The position numbers and the translations under genes were made by a program. 64,000 nucleotides of DNA from Salininema proteolyticum. GTDB taxonomy: Bacteria; Actinomycetota; Actinomycetes; Mycobacteriales; Micromonosporaceae. The stretch lies in the NCBI RefSeq assembly GCF_042685645.1, contig NZ_JBHUNX010000001.1, positions 124,001 to 188,000 of the forward strand. The letters run 5' to 3'. This document shows, piece after piece, positions 16,777 through 25,036 of this stretch. The notes beneath the pieces were generated by a model. The model did not search any database. It was not told the origin of the DNA and was given only the letters and a program-made list of their open reading frames with translations. Numbering within the stretch: the stretch's first letter is position 1; every line of letters starts with the position of its first letter.

Positions 16777-17952
16777 ATGTCTGAAGGCTCCGCCGAGCGA
16801 AGCGAACTACCGGATAAGAAGGACCTCGTTCCATCGCGAAAAACACCGCTCATCACAGCCTTGGTCGCATTCGCACTGTTCGCTGCCGTGTCCGGCGATC
16901 ACCTGTGGAAGGGGTACCTCGGTCCCGACTACGATGAGCGGGTGCTGGAGTTCGCCTCCGATCTGCTGGACGATATCGCGAACGGTGGGAGTGAGGAGGC
17001 GATCCAAGCGAGTAACCGGGGCGATCGGCTTTCCGAGGAGCAACGGGTCGTTGCGGAGGCGACGACCGGGGCCTGGTCGGTTCAGAAGGTCGGAGTTGTC
17101 GCGAATTCACGAATCGAGGACCAGTTCGACGCCACGGTGATGGCGCTGGTCGAGTCCCGTGCCAGTGGAGTCGCCCTTCCGATCAAGTTCCAAGTGTCGA
17201 TGGTCGGGGATTCGGCTTTCGGCGGTGCCGACTGGGAAGTAGACGGACTGCTGGTCGAGCTACCCGTTGATGCCGGGGGCCAGGAAGGTCTGATCGTCAA
17301 CGGCGTGGAGATGCCGGCGACGACCGAACCGATCATGGTGTTTCCCGGCGAGTTCACCTTCGAGGACCGCAGGTTCGGGACCTTTCTGGAAGGCAGCGAG
17401 ACCACTGCGAGGGTCGGTTTCGAAGAGGAGCCGTGGGGCACTGATGAATGGGACCTGGTCAACCAAGGAGTTCCATTCGAGGGACTCGAGGTGTCCGCCG
17501 AGGGGGACGAATTGATGGCCGACCTTGCCCGCCGGATTCTGGACTCCTGTGTCGAAGAAGACGACGTATTGACCGTTCCTCAGCCTGATTGCCCTTATTC
17601 CCTGGAGGAAAGCACGACCTTCCGTTACGAGGGCACCTACCTGACGAAGGGGGACAACGTAGTCATGGAGGTTGTGGACTACCCGGAGATACGAGGGAAG
17701 GCGACACCGCATGGGGCAGGTTTTCACTCCTTGGAACCAGGCGCCATACGAGTGCAGTTCGACCGAAACCCCTCGGATCGCTTGGAGCCGCCGAACGGGG
17801 CGCGGTGGAGTTTTCTCTGCACGTTGGACTATGGAGATCTCTACGTCTACTGGGAAGACCTCTCCCAGGATGTTGAGGCAAGTGACGTCTTGCGGTTGTC
17901 CAACTTCGGCGAAAGTTCTGCCACGTCCGTCTGTGTCCCGGAGACGCAATAG
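16777..17952 (+). CDS. Single-pass membrane protein with large extracellular domain, unknown
   Basis: 391 residues from ATG 16777; GAGAAGG lies 9-15 nt upstream, which disfavours the in-frame GTG at 16768. One TM helix at about residues 26-45 (TPLITALVAFALFAAVSG), then a long acidic soluble domain with beta-rich spacing (FEDRRFGTFLEGSETTARVG) and four Cys in the last third (DSCVE, DCPYS, FLCTL, SVCVP), compatible with two disulfides outside the cell. It is divergent from 15929-16702 with about 75 bp between starts, suggesting shared regulation. No family recognised. Confidence 0.6.
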   Translation: MSEGSAERSELPDKKDLVPSRKTPLITALVAFALFAAVSGDHLWKGYLGPDYDERVLEFASDLLDDIANGGSEEAIQASNRGDRLSEEQRVVAEATTGAWSVQKVGVVANSRIEDQFDATVMALVESRASGVALPIKFQVSMVGDSAFGGADWEVDGLLVELPVDAGGQEGLIVNGVEMPATTEPIMVFPGEFTFEDRRFGTFLEGSETTARVGFEEEPWGTDEWDLVNQGVPFEGLEVSAEGDELMADLARRILDSCVEEDDVLTVPQPDCPYSLEESTTFRYEGTYLTKGDNVVMEVVDYPEIRGKATPHGAGFHSLEPGAIRVQFDRNPSDRLEPPNGARWSFLCTLDYGDLYVYWEDLSQDVEASDVLRLSNFGESSATSVCVPETQ

Positions 17953-18028
17953 AATAGACCCGACGCCGGCGCGCTGGTTCCAGCCGTGAAGACCGTCGCG
18001 TCGACGTCGGTTCAGTGGACGTTCTTGG

Positions 18029-18358
18029 TCAAGAGGTCCCGGTCTTGTCCGCGTCTGCTTCACGCCGGTGGCGGCGTACGGCGATCGAGATCTGGTTGCG
18101 GAGGGCCTCCGCCCAGTGCGGTTCCGCTCGTGATCGTTTGTACAGCTCGTCTGCGTAGAGTGCTAGTTTCGGCCAGGCCCAGCGTGCGCAGTTCGCCAGC
18201 GCTGCCGGAGGACGTTCCTCCACCGGTAGTTCGGAGTCACTGGGTAGGAAGAGGTAGACGGTGTGCGACGGCTCGTCGAGGCGAAGACGGAACTCGAACT
18301 CGTCCTGAACGATGGCTCCGAGGTCTTTAGTGCCCGGCGGCATGTAGCGGATTGGCAT
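18029..18358 (-). CDS. Small hypothetical protein, third gene of overlapping operon
   Basis: 109 residues from ATG 18358 (MPIRYMPPGTKDL). GGAAAGGAGAGGCCC on the minus strand gives a good ribosome-binding site. Acidic beta-rich start (DEFEFRLRLDEPSHTVYLFL), then a helical segment and a basic tail (AVRRHRREADADKTG). The start lies inside the 3' end of the gene at 18327-18842. No family recognised; the overlap and shared strand argue for co-translation. Confidence 0.5.
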   Translation of the reverse strand: MPIRYMPPGTKDLGAIVQDEFEFRLRLDEPSHTVYLFLPSDSELPVEERPPAALANCARWAWPKLALYADELYKRSRAEPHWAEALRNQISIAVRRHRREADADKTGTS

Positions 18359-18842
18359 GGGCCTCTCCTTTCCTGATTTCGTCGGCGAAGCGCTGGGGGA
18401 GTGGATGGCCGAAGGCGACGTGTTCGACGACAGCACGGAACCGTTGTTCCAACGCAAGCTGAAGTCGGGTGCCATTGGTGATGAGGGCGTGGCGGGATGC
18501 CGTGTTCGCCCAGTGGACGGCGGCCGGTGGGCCGGACGTCCACTCGAGGGAGGCAACGTACGTTTCGTTTCCGCCGGGCTCGATGGCCACGACGGACGCG
18601 ATGGTTCGGCGTACCGCTCGGACCTCGAAGGTTCGGGCAAGGAACGAGACCGAGCCCAGGATGGGGCCGGTGGTGTTCGGAAGGTACGGGCGAGGCCGAG
18701 ACTGGCGATGAGCGGAGCCATGAGCCGATGGCGATGATGCCGAACCGGTGCCGGCAGTACCGGGGAGCGGTATGCGGGCGTGAAAGATGTTGATGAGGAC
18801 GACGGCGAAGACGGCCGCGATGAAGCTCAGGATATCGGTCAT
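18327..18842 (-). CDS. Hypothetical protein with N-terminal membrane segment, second gene of overlapping operon
   Basis: 171 residues from ATG 18842. An N-terminal hydrophobic helix (ILSFIAAVFAVVLINIF) is followed by a Pro/Ser-rich linker and a mixed domain (ARTFEVRAVRRTIASVVAIE, then ETYVASLEWTSGPPAAVHWA). The start overlaps the stop of the upstream 83-aa gene by 4 bp (ATGA), and its 3' end overlaps the next gene by 32 bp. No family recognised. Confidence 0.5.
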   Translation of the reverse strand: MTDILSFIAAVFAVVLINIFHARIPLPGTAGTGSASSPSAHGSAHRQSRPRPYLPNTTGPILGSVSFLARTFEVRAVRRTIASVVAIEPGGNETYVASLEWTSGPPAAVHWANTASRHALITNGTRLQLALEQRFRAVVEHVAFGHPLPQRFADEIRKGEAHANPLHAAGH

Positions 18843-19090
18843 AGGGCGGCTCCTGCCTTCTTCGGATCGAGCTTGCGGAGTGCGAGGGCCGCGAGGCCGT
18901 GGCGGAGGATCCAGAACCTGACGTCGTCGCGGATCGACCAGCCTCGGAGGGGGAGCAGGAAGTTCCCAGTGGTGTGGATGAGTGCGGCTCTGCGGCCGGA
19001 AATGTAAACCCAGAGGATCTGATCTCCGGAGCGTTTGACGACGTCAATCCGGGTTGAATCCAGGGTCAGTGTGGTGATGCGTATCGGCAT
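18839..19090 (-). CDS. Small hypothetical protein, first gene of overlapping operon
   Basis: 83 residues from ATG 19090 (MPIRITTLTLDSTRID). Its first residues echo MPIRYMPPGT of the third gene in the operon. Beta-strand-rich first half, then an amphipathic helix (RDDVRFWILRHGLAALALRK). The stop overlaps the next start (ATGA at 18842-18839). No family recognised. Confidence 0.5.
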   Translation of the reverse strand: MPIRITTLTLDSTRIDVVKRSGDQILWVYISGRRAALIHTTGNFLLPLRGWSIRDDVRFWILRHGLAALALRKLDPKKAGAAL

Positions 19091-19741
19091 TGAGCGATTC
19101 CCAGTCTCCCCTGTACAGGGGTTCGTTGATGAAATCGGGAAAGGAGATCGCCGCTCGGCGGGCGCGACGGCGAGGCCGACCTATGCTCGGACGGATGAGG
19201 AAGGTGCTGCAGGGCAGCAGAGCTGCGGCGAGTAGATGGAAGGAAGAGAACGTCACCGGAAGATCGGTGAGCGAGGCTTCGAGACTCGACGCGCGCTCTG
19301 GGATCGAGGCTGGTTTTGGGCAGCCCGATGTACTACGATGGGCGAGTACACGACAACTCCTTTCGGGGAGTGACGGTGTTGAGGGCGGCTCACCAGCTCT
19401 TGTCTTGGTCGATCGGACTGGTGAGCCGCTGCCATAAGCGAACTGGAGTGCGCGCTTGCGGCCTCGGACGATTGTCGGAATCATCCAACCATCGCCCAGT
19501 GTTGCCCAAGTGCAACAGCTTGTCAACGTTCAGGTCTTCCCGGCGTGTCGGATCAAAGTATGCGGGACAAGCGATCTTTGCAGATAGCATGCGTCAACCT
19601 CGTGCGCTCCAATACGTCAATGGCCAGGCCCTTAGCCATGAGGAAGCGACTGTGCCTCAGCGGGTTTCAGCAGTTGCAACCGACTGGTATCTTGTAGTGA
19701 GGAATGCTCATCCCCCTGGTGAATGAAGAGGACGTCCCCCG
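19091..19741. other. Transition into the AT-rich island, no confident gene
   Basis: About 650 bases between divergent units. Base composition shifts toward AT from about 19440. The only plausible gene is the 66-residue minus-strand frame listed separately. Other open frames lack codon bias. No integrase, tRNA fragment or direct-repeat pair that would mark an island boundary is visible. Confidence 0.4.
19390..19590 (-). CDS. Possible small protein
   Basis: 66 residues from ATG 19590 (MLSAKIACPAYFDPTRRED), with ACGAGG seven bases upstream. The composition looks protein-like (NVDKLLHLGNTGRWLDDSDN) but no family is recognised, and it could be a fragment of an older gene at the island edge. Confidence 0.3.
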   Translation of the reverse strand: MLSAKIACPAYFDPTRREDLNVDKLLHLGNTGRWLDDSDNRPRPQARTPVRLWQRLTSPIDQDKSW

Positions 19742-20752
19742 ATGTCAAGGAGCTCCGACGCTGCCGACGAGTTTCAGCGATTTCGAGACGCAGTCAGGAA
19801 AGCGGTAGAAAAGTCGGCTCATGTGGCTGACCAGGAGCGCCACCTTTATCTCTTCCGTCATCTCCAAGAGTCCGAGCACGATGACTGGTCTCAGATCGGC
19901 GAGAGGCTCTTGGCGGAGAAGATCCAGTTGTGGGACCTGGCATTCGAAGAGCCATACGCGACGATCATTCAAGAGGGCTTGGAAGTTGATCCAGATGAAA
20001 CACGTGAGTTCATCGATCTAATTCGGGCTCATCTGGCCGGTGAGCCAACGATTCTTTCTAGAGCCAGGGCTGCGCACCCTGATTTCAGGGCCGGCAGGGA
20101 TTACGATCATACGATTTCGGATACCACCCCGTCCGATGATGATATAGAGGCTAAGCGACTAGTGACTCTAGCGCTGAAAGCCCCTTCCGAGTTCTCATCG
20201 AGGAAAGTTCCCGAGCGATTGATCAATGAATTTGTCAATGCACTGGGCGACAAGATCCGGGCAACTGCTTCTCGAAATTACGGAATGGCTGGAAATGGCG
20301 ATCAGGGAATGATCGCAGCGTCGTTGGCAGAAGACTCTGACCTCATACTTAGATCACTGGGTCATGCTATGCAGAGGAACGCGATTGATCTGTCTGAAGT
20401 TCCGGATCATCCTGATATGCGTCGCCTGGCGAGGGAAAGTCCCCGGACAGCCATGGAGCTTCTAAAGACGGTTGTTGAGTACCTCTATGTGGAAGTTCCA
20501 GTGCCTCCGAAAGACACCTGGGGTTTGAAACGATCCGAAGACGATGAATATTCTTCCATGCAAGAGAAGGCTGTTCCGGATTCAGACGACGATGAGATGT
20601 CAGATGAATCCAGCGAGATTGAGCAATTCGATCTTTCTGAATTGCGCAGCGATCCATGGGGAATAAATCGACACAGAGAATATGACTTACCTGCATCATC
20701 GAATTCCGATGCGTGGGCAAACGATGTGCTCAAAAAGAGGAGGGCAACATGA
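19742..20752 (+). CDS. Unknown protein leading the AT-rich T7SS-like cassette
   Basis: 336 residues from ATG 19742 with GAGGA upstream. Mostly helical and acidic; no signal peptide or TM. The last third is very acidic and Ser-rich (SDDDEMSDESSEIEQFDLSE), a low-complexity tail. Its stop overlaps the next start by ATGA (20749-20752), so it is translationally coupled to the small protein of the first pair. Codon use is clearly less GC-rich than in flanking core genes. Function unknown; position suggests a chaperone (EspG-like role), adaptor or substrate of the cassette, but no motif proves it. Confidence 0.6.
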   Translation: MSRSSDAADEFQRFRDAVRKAVEKSAHVADQERHLYLFRHLQESEHDDWSQIGERLLAEKIQLWDLAFEEPYATIIQEGLEVDPDETREFIDLIRAHLAGEPTILSRARAAHPDFRAGRDYDHTISDTTPSDDDIEAKRLVTLALKAPSEFSSRKVPERLINEFVNALGDKIRATASRNYGMAGNGDQGMIAASLAEDSDLILRSLGHAMQRNAIDLSEVPDHPDMRRLARESPRTAMELLKTVVEYLYVEVPVPPKDTWGLKRSEDDEYSSMQEKAVPDSDDDEMSDESSEIEQFDLSELRSDPWGINRHREYDLPASSNSDAWANDVLKKRRAT

Positions 20753-21192
20753 TCAACGTGCGAAGTGTCGACCCATACGAGATATGGAGATGCGGTCGAG
20801 TGACTATAATGGGCTGGGCGGAAAACTACTCGAGCGCTATTAGCCGAAGCGATAACATCGTTTCCTCGCCCCCTGACCTGTTCAATTCAGAAGGCGAAAG
20901 AACTGCTGCCGGGGATATATTTCAGACGATCAGTTCTGACCTGAACACGTGGAGTCGCCGCACGTTTGAAAGGTCGGTTTACGTTGCTGAGCAGCTTGAA
21001 AAAGCTGCCTATAGGGAGTTTGGCAATGAGGAGGATGCAGTTGCCAGATTCAATGAGATTTCAGAGGAAGCGAGCAACGAAGAGAACACGCCGGTAGATA
21101 CTCCTGTCATTGAGGGAAGGCCAGAAACCACAACCACTGAAGAATCAAACGAACTACAGAAGGAGTTCGAGCAGGAAGGTGGAATAGTCTAA
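20749..21192 (+). CDS. Small helical protein, first partner of T7SS-like pair A
   Basis: 147 residues from ATG 20749, with GAGGAGG directly upstream; the longer frame start at 20713 is unlikely. Helical N-terminal 95 residues (MGWAENYSSAISRSDN, then FERSVYVAEQLEKAAYREFG) and an acidic Thr/Glu-rich tail. Size, helical content and position before a larger W-x-G protein match the small partner of PE/PPE-like or WXG100-type heterodimers. Its stop overlaps the next ATG by one base (TAATG). No canonical W-x-G is seen in this partner itself. Confidence 0.55.
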   Translation: MINVRSVDPYEIWRCGRVTIMGWAENYSSAISRSDNIVSSPPDLFNSEGERTAAGDIFQTISSDLNTWSRRTFERSVYVAEQLEKAAYREFGNEEDAVARFNEISEEASNEENTPVDTPVIEGRPETTTTEESNELQKEFEQEGGIV

Positions 21193-22343
21193 TGGCAATT
21201 GAGCAGGACTACCTCAGTGCATACGGCAGCATCGAAGGATTCGACGACGTCAACGATGCGGTGGAGTATGCCTTCAAGAGGGCGCTGACAAAAACGTATC
21301 TGGACCATGCATTCAAGGTCATCACTGGTTTTGCTGAGGGTAATCAGTCAATCGCACTTATTCCGGATGCATCACAGCAGATCTTCGACGTGGAGGGCTT
21401 TTCTCCGGATATCCCAGAATTTGACTATGAAGCGCATGGAATCGGGTACCGAGGGGAGGATGATGACAGCGAAGATGCTCGTCGCGTGAACCTAGATGAC
21501 GAGTGTCGGTTTGTGGCCTTTATTAAGGCAGGAAAGAACGTACTAAACTATCGAAACTTTGATTGCATTTGCAACTTCAAGGAAGTGTTTGAAGCAGTTG
21601 ACCATGCTGCACTAGATATTGCACTGCACTGTCTGAGTCAGGTGAAGCTATATCACCCTGAGAGTCTCTGGAGGCTGCAGGAGGCAGAAGAGCAGTTTCG
21701 CGATTACGCGAGAATCTTGGGGGCAGCGGGCGCTGACGGTGACGATACCATGACGACCGACATCATCCAAGTCGAAAACCGGTTGAGTGACTGGGAGGGC
21801 GATGATGCGGATGAGTTTCGGCGAAACTGGCTGGACTCCGCGAGAAATGCACCAATAGTTCATCGAAATATCGCCATCAGCATGATGGCCCTGGCTGCCT
21901 TGCAGAAGTCGCACATAATGGCGGTCAGAATGACCTACAGCTCGGTCTTGGAATCGGCAATCGAGAAGACGGAAGAAGAAACTGAAAGAACGACCGTCTC
22001 GTTGAAGAAGGACGAGTGGGCCGGAGTAGCGCTGGCAATTGACGGAGCTTTGATTGCGGGCACGATAGTTAGTGGCGGCTCGCTGGCAACTGTCTTGACA
22101 GCTGCGAAGTTCTTGGCATCGTCTACGTCATACATAGGTTCCGGTAAGAAGGAAATACAGACGTACACACTTGCTAGCGAAGATCCGAATGAAATCGTTC
22201 GCAGCGTGCTTCATGATATGGAGTCACTGAAAAGCCAGATCACACAAGGGGAATACAAGATCGAATCGGAGGCGAAGGACCTGGAGGGTCTCGTCGATGA
22301 AACTAAGAAGCGTGATTTGGAGCTTTATGAATTCGGGGCGTAA
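21192..22343 (+). CDS. WXG-like protein, large partner of T7SS-like pair A
   Basis: 383 residues. Residues ~195-245 hold a helix-turn-helix with W-x-G (RLSDWEGDDADEFRRNWL) and a following long helix, the hallmark of WXG100-superfamily type VII substrates. Near residues 275-305 is a hydrophobic stretch (GVALAIDGALIAGTIVSGGS) that may be a membrane or channel-forming segment. The C terminus is a coiled coil (DLEGLVDETKKRDLELYEF). The N-terminal ~180 residues are of unknown fold. Coupled to the previous gene (TAATG) and overlapping the lipoprotein start. Likely exported or surface protein; no toxin motif seen. Confidence 0.6.
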   Translation: MAIEQDYLSAYGSIEGFDDVNDAVEYAFKRALTKTYLDHAFKVITGFAEGNQSIALIPDASQQIFDVEGFSPDIPEFDYEAHGIGYRGEDDDSEDARRVNLDDECRFVAFIKAGKNVLNYRNFDCICNFKEVFEAVDHAALDIALHCLSQVKLYHPESLWRLQEAEEQFRDYARILGAAGADGDDTMTTDIIQVENRLSDWEGDDADEFRRNWLDSARNAPIVHRNIAISMMALAALQKSHIMAVRMTYSSVLESAIEKTEEETERTTVSLKKDEWAGVALAIDGALIAGTIVSGGSLATVLTAAKFLASSTSYIGSGKKEIQTYTLASEDPNEIVRSVLHDMESLKSQITQGEYKIESEAKDLEGLVDETKKRDLELYEFGA

Positions 22344-23157
22344 CGGCAGTATTGGCCGAATAGTAGTTGCATCTTCAGTCCTTCTATTTGGGCTGTCGGC
22401 GTGCTCGTCAAATGGCAGCACCGAGGATCCTTCTCCAAGTGAATCCGATCCTTCGCAGTCGTCTTCTGATGCTGATCAGAATGCCCTAGATAATTTCGCA
22501 TATCTGCCTCCAGCGGAGGACAATTTTTGCAAGGATATTGATTGGTCTGCCATTGGGGAGATGATACCTAGTGGCTTTGCCGACGACATAGAATTTGCAC
22601 CTCGCACCAGCGCAATTGAACGGGTGGGAGACAACGCTCGAGAAGCAATAGTTGATGGCCAGATGACTGAAGTGACCTGTGCTTCAAAATCCGAGAAGGA
22701 TGAAGTAGGAGAGTCCTCCAAGCCCAAGGCAAGTGACTACTTCAACTTCGCTGCCACCACAACTTTCGCTTATGCTTCTGAGGCTCCTGAAGTTCCGGAG
22801 ATAATATTCGGAAATCTGTCCTCGAACTTGGTGCCGGCAAACTCGACTGAACGTCTGTCGCCCCCTGATCAAAATCCTGATGAGTGGGACCGCTTCGAGC
22901 TTTATAGCGGTATCACCTTCGATGAGCAGGTCATTTACTCTCAAGCAGCATTTGAGGTAGATGACACGCTGTTTTACCTATACGTGTTCGTGACTCCGGA
23001 GTTCGTTGAAGGCGAAACAAAGCCGCTGGAGGAACACCGAGGGTCGGGTGACTTCCCGGAATCTTGGGAAGCTTCCGATTGGAACGATGTTGCTGAGCTT
23101 CAAGAGACCGCTCTGGTCGATATCGCAGATCAGATACGTGACTCTATGCGTGTTTAG
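22327..23157 (+). CDS. Lipoprotein of the T7SS-like cassette
   Basis: 276 residues from ATG 22327 (MNSGRNGSIGR), chosen because GGAG lies 6-7 nt upstream. Signal peptide with lipobox LSAC: the Cys becomes the lipid-modified residue 1. A Ser/Asp/Pro-rich linker follows, then a beta-rich domain of ~200 residues with two further Cys (NFCKDID and EVTCAS), probably disulfide-bonded. The start overlaps the previous gene by 17 bp, so co-expression is likely. General layout is like DUF3558-type mycobacterial lipoproteins, but I cannot confirm the family. Confidence 0.65.
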   Translation: MNSGRNGSIGRIVVASSVLLFGLSACSSNGSTEDPSPSESDPSQSSSDADQNALDNFAYLPPAEDNFCKDIDWSAIGEMIPSGFADDIEFAPRTSAIERVGDNAREAIVDGQMTEVTCASKSEKDEVGESSKPKASDYFNFAATTTFAYASEAPEVPEIIFGNLSSNLVPANSTERLSPPDQNPDEWDRFELYSGITFDEQVIYSQAAFEVDDTLFYLYVFVTPEFVEGETKPLEEHRGSGDFPESWEASDWNDVAELQETALVDIADQIRDSMRV

Positions 23158-23264
23158 GGCTGCTGAAGTCTCTAATGAGCAAGCAGAAAGTGTGCGTGAA
23201 GTGATGAGATCCGAGTATGGCACGTTTACTTTGTGCTAGAGGAAATTTGAAAGGAGTAAGTTCG

Positions 23265-23759
23265 ATGACAGACCAGGATCATGGAGTTACCAATCGGAGT
23301 GGCGTATCCGGGGCAGCCGGCTCGGTCGGCTCGGTAATAAACCGCGAACTTGGTGCTGACTTGGACGCGATGGCGCGATACGTGGAACAGATGCGTGGCG
23401 AAATCGGCGACTACCTTCAGAACGCCCACTCTTTTCGCGATGGTCGTGTAGATCAAAAGGTAACGGACATGCGTGGCCGGTTTATGGATTATGGCGAGCC
23501 GATTGACGCCAGAAATCCACCAACTGGCGCCTTCCCCGCAGCGGCTGCGCTGAACAAGGCCATTTTCGAACGTGTTTTCGCTCAAGATGCGAAGAGAATG
23601 AACGACCTTATGCGATCGCTAGAAACGTTGGCGGAGCAGGTGGATGCGGCTCGTGAAAGGTATGAAGACGGCGACGATAATGCTGCCGCGATCATACAAC
23701 AGCTGGATTCTGCGTTTGACGAGGTTGACAAGATCGTTTCCGACCTGAAGCGAAGGTGA
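23265..23759 (+). CDS. Small helical protein, first partner of T7SS-like pair B
   Basis: 164 residues from ATG 23265 with AAGGAG upstream. Predicted almost all-helical, with two long amphipathic segments (ADLDAMARYVEQMRGEIGDY and MNDLMRSLETLAEQVDAARE), the form of a PE-like or EsxB-like partner. No signal peptide. The next gene starts five bases after its stop. Presumably forms a heterodimer with the larger W-x-G protein downstream (inference from order and size). Confidence 0.6.
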   Translation: MTDQDHGVTNRSGVSGAAGSVGSVINRELGADLDAMARYVEQMRGEIGDYLQNAHSFRDGRVDQKVTDMRGRFMDYGEPIDARNPPTGAFPAAAALNKAIFERVFAQDAKRMNDLMRSLETLAEQVDAARERYEDGDDNAAAIIQQLDSAFDEVDKIVSDLKRR

Positions 23760-23764
23760 TTGTT

Positions 23765-25036
23765 ATGTCCGCTAATTTCGAACACGATCTGTCCTACTAT
23801 CAGAATTTGGACCACGATACTCTCTGGCGAATGCTGTTCGAAGCTGACGCAGCTGCGGTCGAACAGTGCGGCGATCTGTGGATCAGGCTTTATGAAAGCA
23901 ATGAAGGAATGCGCGAGAGAATATTCAGAAGCGCTGATCAGCTACGGAATTTCTGGAAGGGAGACGCAGCTGAAGCCTTTATTGAGGGTGGTGCGCAGCC
24001 GCTGCTCGACTACATAGACCAATGGGGTGCCAAAGTTTTTGAGTTTGGGCACTATTATCATTCGAGCATTGCAGAGCATATTCGTGATGCCAAAACAGGA
24101 TCCGAGCAGCTGGGAGAATTCGGTGAGTCGAATCTATCACCGCGTGAGAATCTTAGCCTTTCCGAATTTCTTGCAGCTCGGCATGGTAGTGAGGGAAAAC
24201 ATCTTTCGGGTTCTAGTTCTGAGAAGCTCGAGTACGAGAAGTATCTTGAGAAGCGAAAGAGTCGATTGGCTGAAATCGTATTCAAGCTTGCCCAGGAGTA
24301 TGAGAATGCGGCAGCAAGGTTGCCAGAAGTGCCTGCCGATGAATCAGATGGTGAAGGATACGTTCAGCCTACTCCGCCGACATATACGGATACTCCAACT
24401 GACATGTCTTATGGCGCCCCAGGCAGTTTGACCCAAGAAGGTGGCGATCTTGGTGACGATGACGGGGATACAGAATTTCTTGACGAGCCGGAAGAGACGA
24501 GTGCAGGTTGGGCTCTCAACGAGGAAGATGATGATTTCGAGCCCTCTGGCGGCCTGGCCGGCGGTGGAAGCGTGGGTGGAATGACTCTCGGCAGCTCTGT
24601 GTCCGGTGGGGTGTCATCGGCTCTTGTCAGCGGCGGCGGAGCCGCACCTGCAGTCGGCGGTGGCCTTTTCAGTACGGGCAATCGTCAAATGCCTTCGACG
24701 ACCGGGGCAGGCGGTGGATTCAGGAATCCTCACCAAGCTGGTGGGATGGTCAAAAACAATAGCACCGGTGGTGCTAGCTCTTCACGAGGAACCGGTGTTG
24801 GACAGTCAAATGCCAACAGGAGCTCTGCTTCTTCGTCGGGGGGAAATAGAAACAAACCGAGGCAGCCTACCCGATTCAACGTAGATACGAAGGAAAGCAA
24901 TTCCGCGTCTACGGCGCGCCAACGGCAGCGAGAAGAGGAGGAAGAGCGTAAGGAACGGAGGAGAGCGTACTCGCAGTACGAGGATCAGATGAGTTGGGAG
25001 CCAACTGAAGATCTTGATCTATATGGAGACGACTAA
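23765..25036 (+). CDS. WXG/PPE-like protein with Gly/Ser-rich tail, large partner of pair B
   Basis: 423 residues from ATG 23765 (MSANFEHDLSYY); the GTG at 23756 is less well placed relative to GAAGG. The N-terminal 190 residues are helical with W-x-G in FWKGDAAEAFIEGG at about residue 66. Residues ~200-330 are low complexity: acidic, then Gly/Ser-rich (GGLAGGGSVGG, GSSVSGGVSS). The C terminus is charged (RQREEEEERKERRR). This helical-head plus Gly-rich-tail plan matches PPE-like or EspB-like T7SS substrates in non-mycobacterial actinomycetes. It overlaps the convergent mycosin gene by 4 bp. Confidence 0.65.
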   Translation: MSANFEHDLSYYQNLDHDTLWRMLFEADAAAVEQCGDLWIRLYESNEGMRERIFRSADQLRNFWKGDAAEAFIEGGAQPLLDYIDQWGAKVFEFGHYYHSSIAEHIRDAKTGSEQLGEFGESNLSPRENLSLSEFLAARHGSEGKHLSGSSSEKLEYEKYLEKRKSRLAEIVFKLAQEYENAAARLPEVPADESDGEGYVQPTPPTYTDTPTDMSYGAPGSLTQEGGDLGDDDGDTEFLDEPEETSAGWALNEEDDDFEPSGGLAGGGSVGGMTLGSSVSGGVSSALVSGGGAAPAVGGGLFSTGNRQMPSTTGAGGGFRNPHQAGGMVKNNSTGGASSSRGTGVGQSNANRSSASSSGGNRNKPRQPTRFNVDTKESNSASTARQRQREEEEERKERRRAYSQYEDQMSWEPTEDLDLYGDD

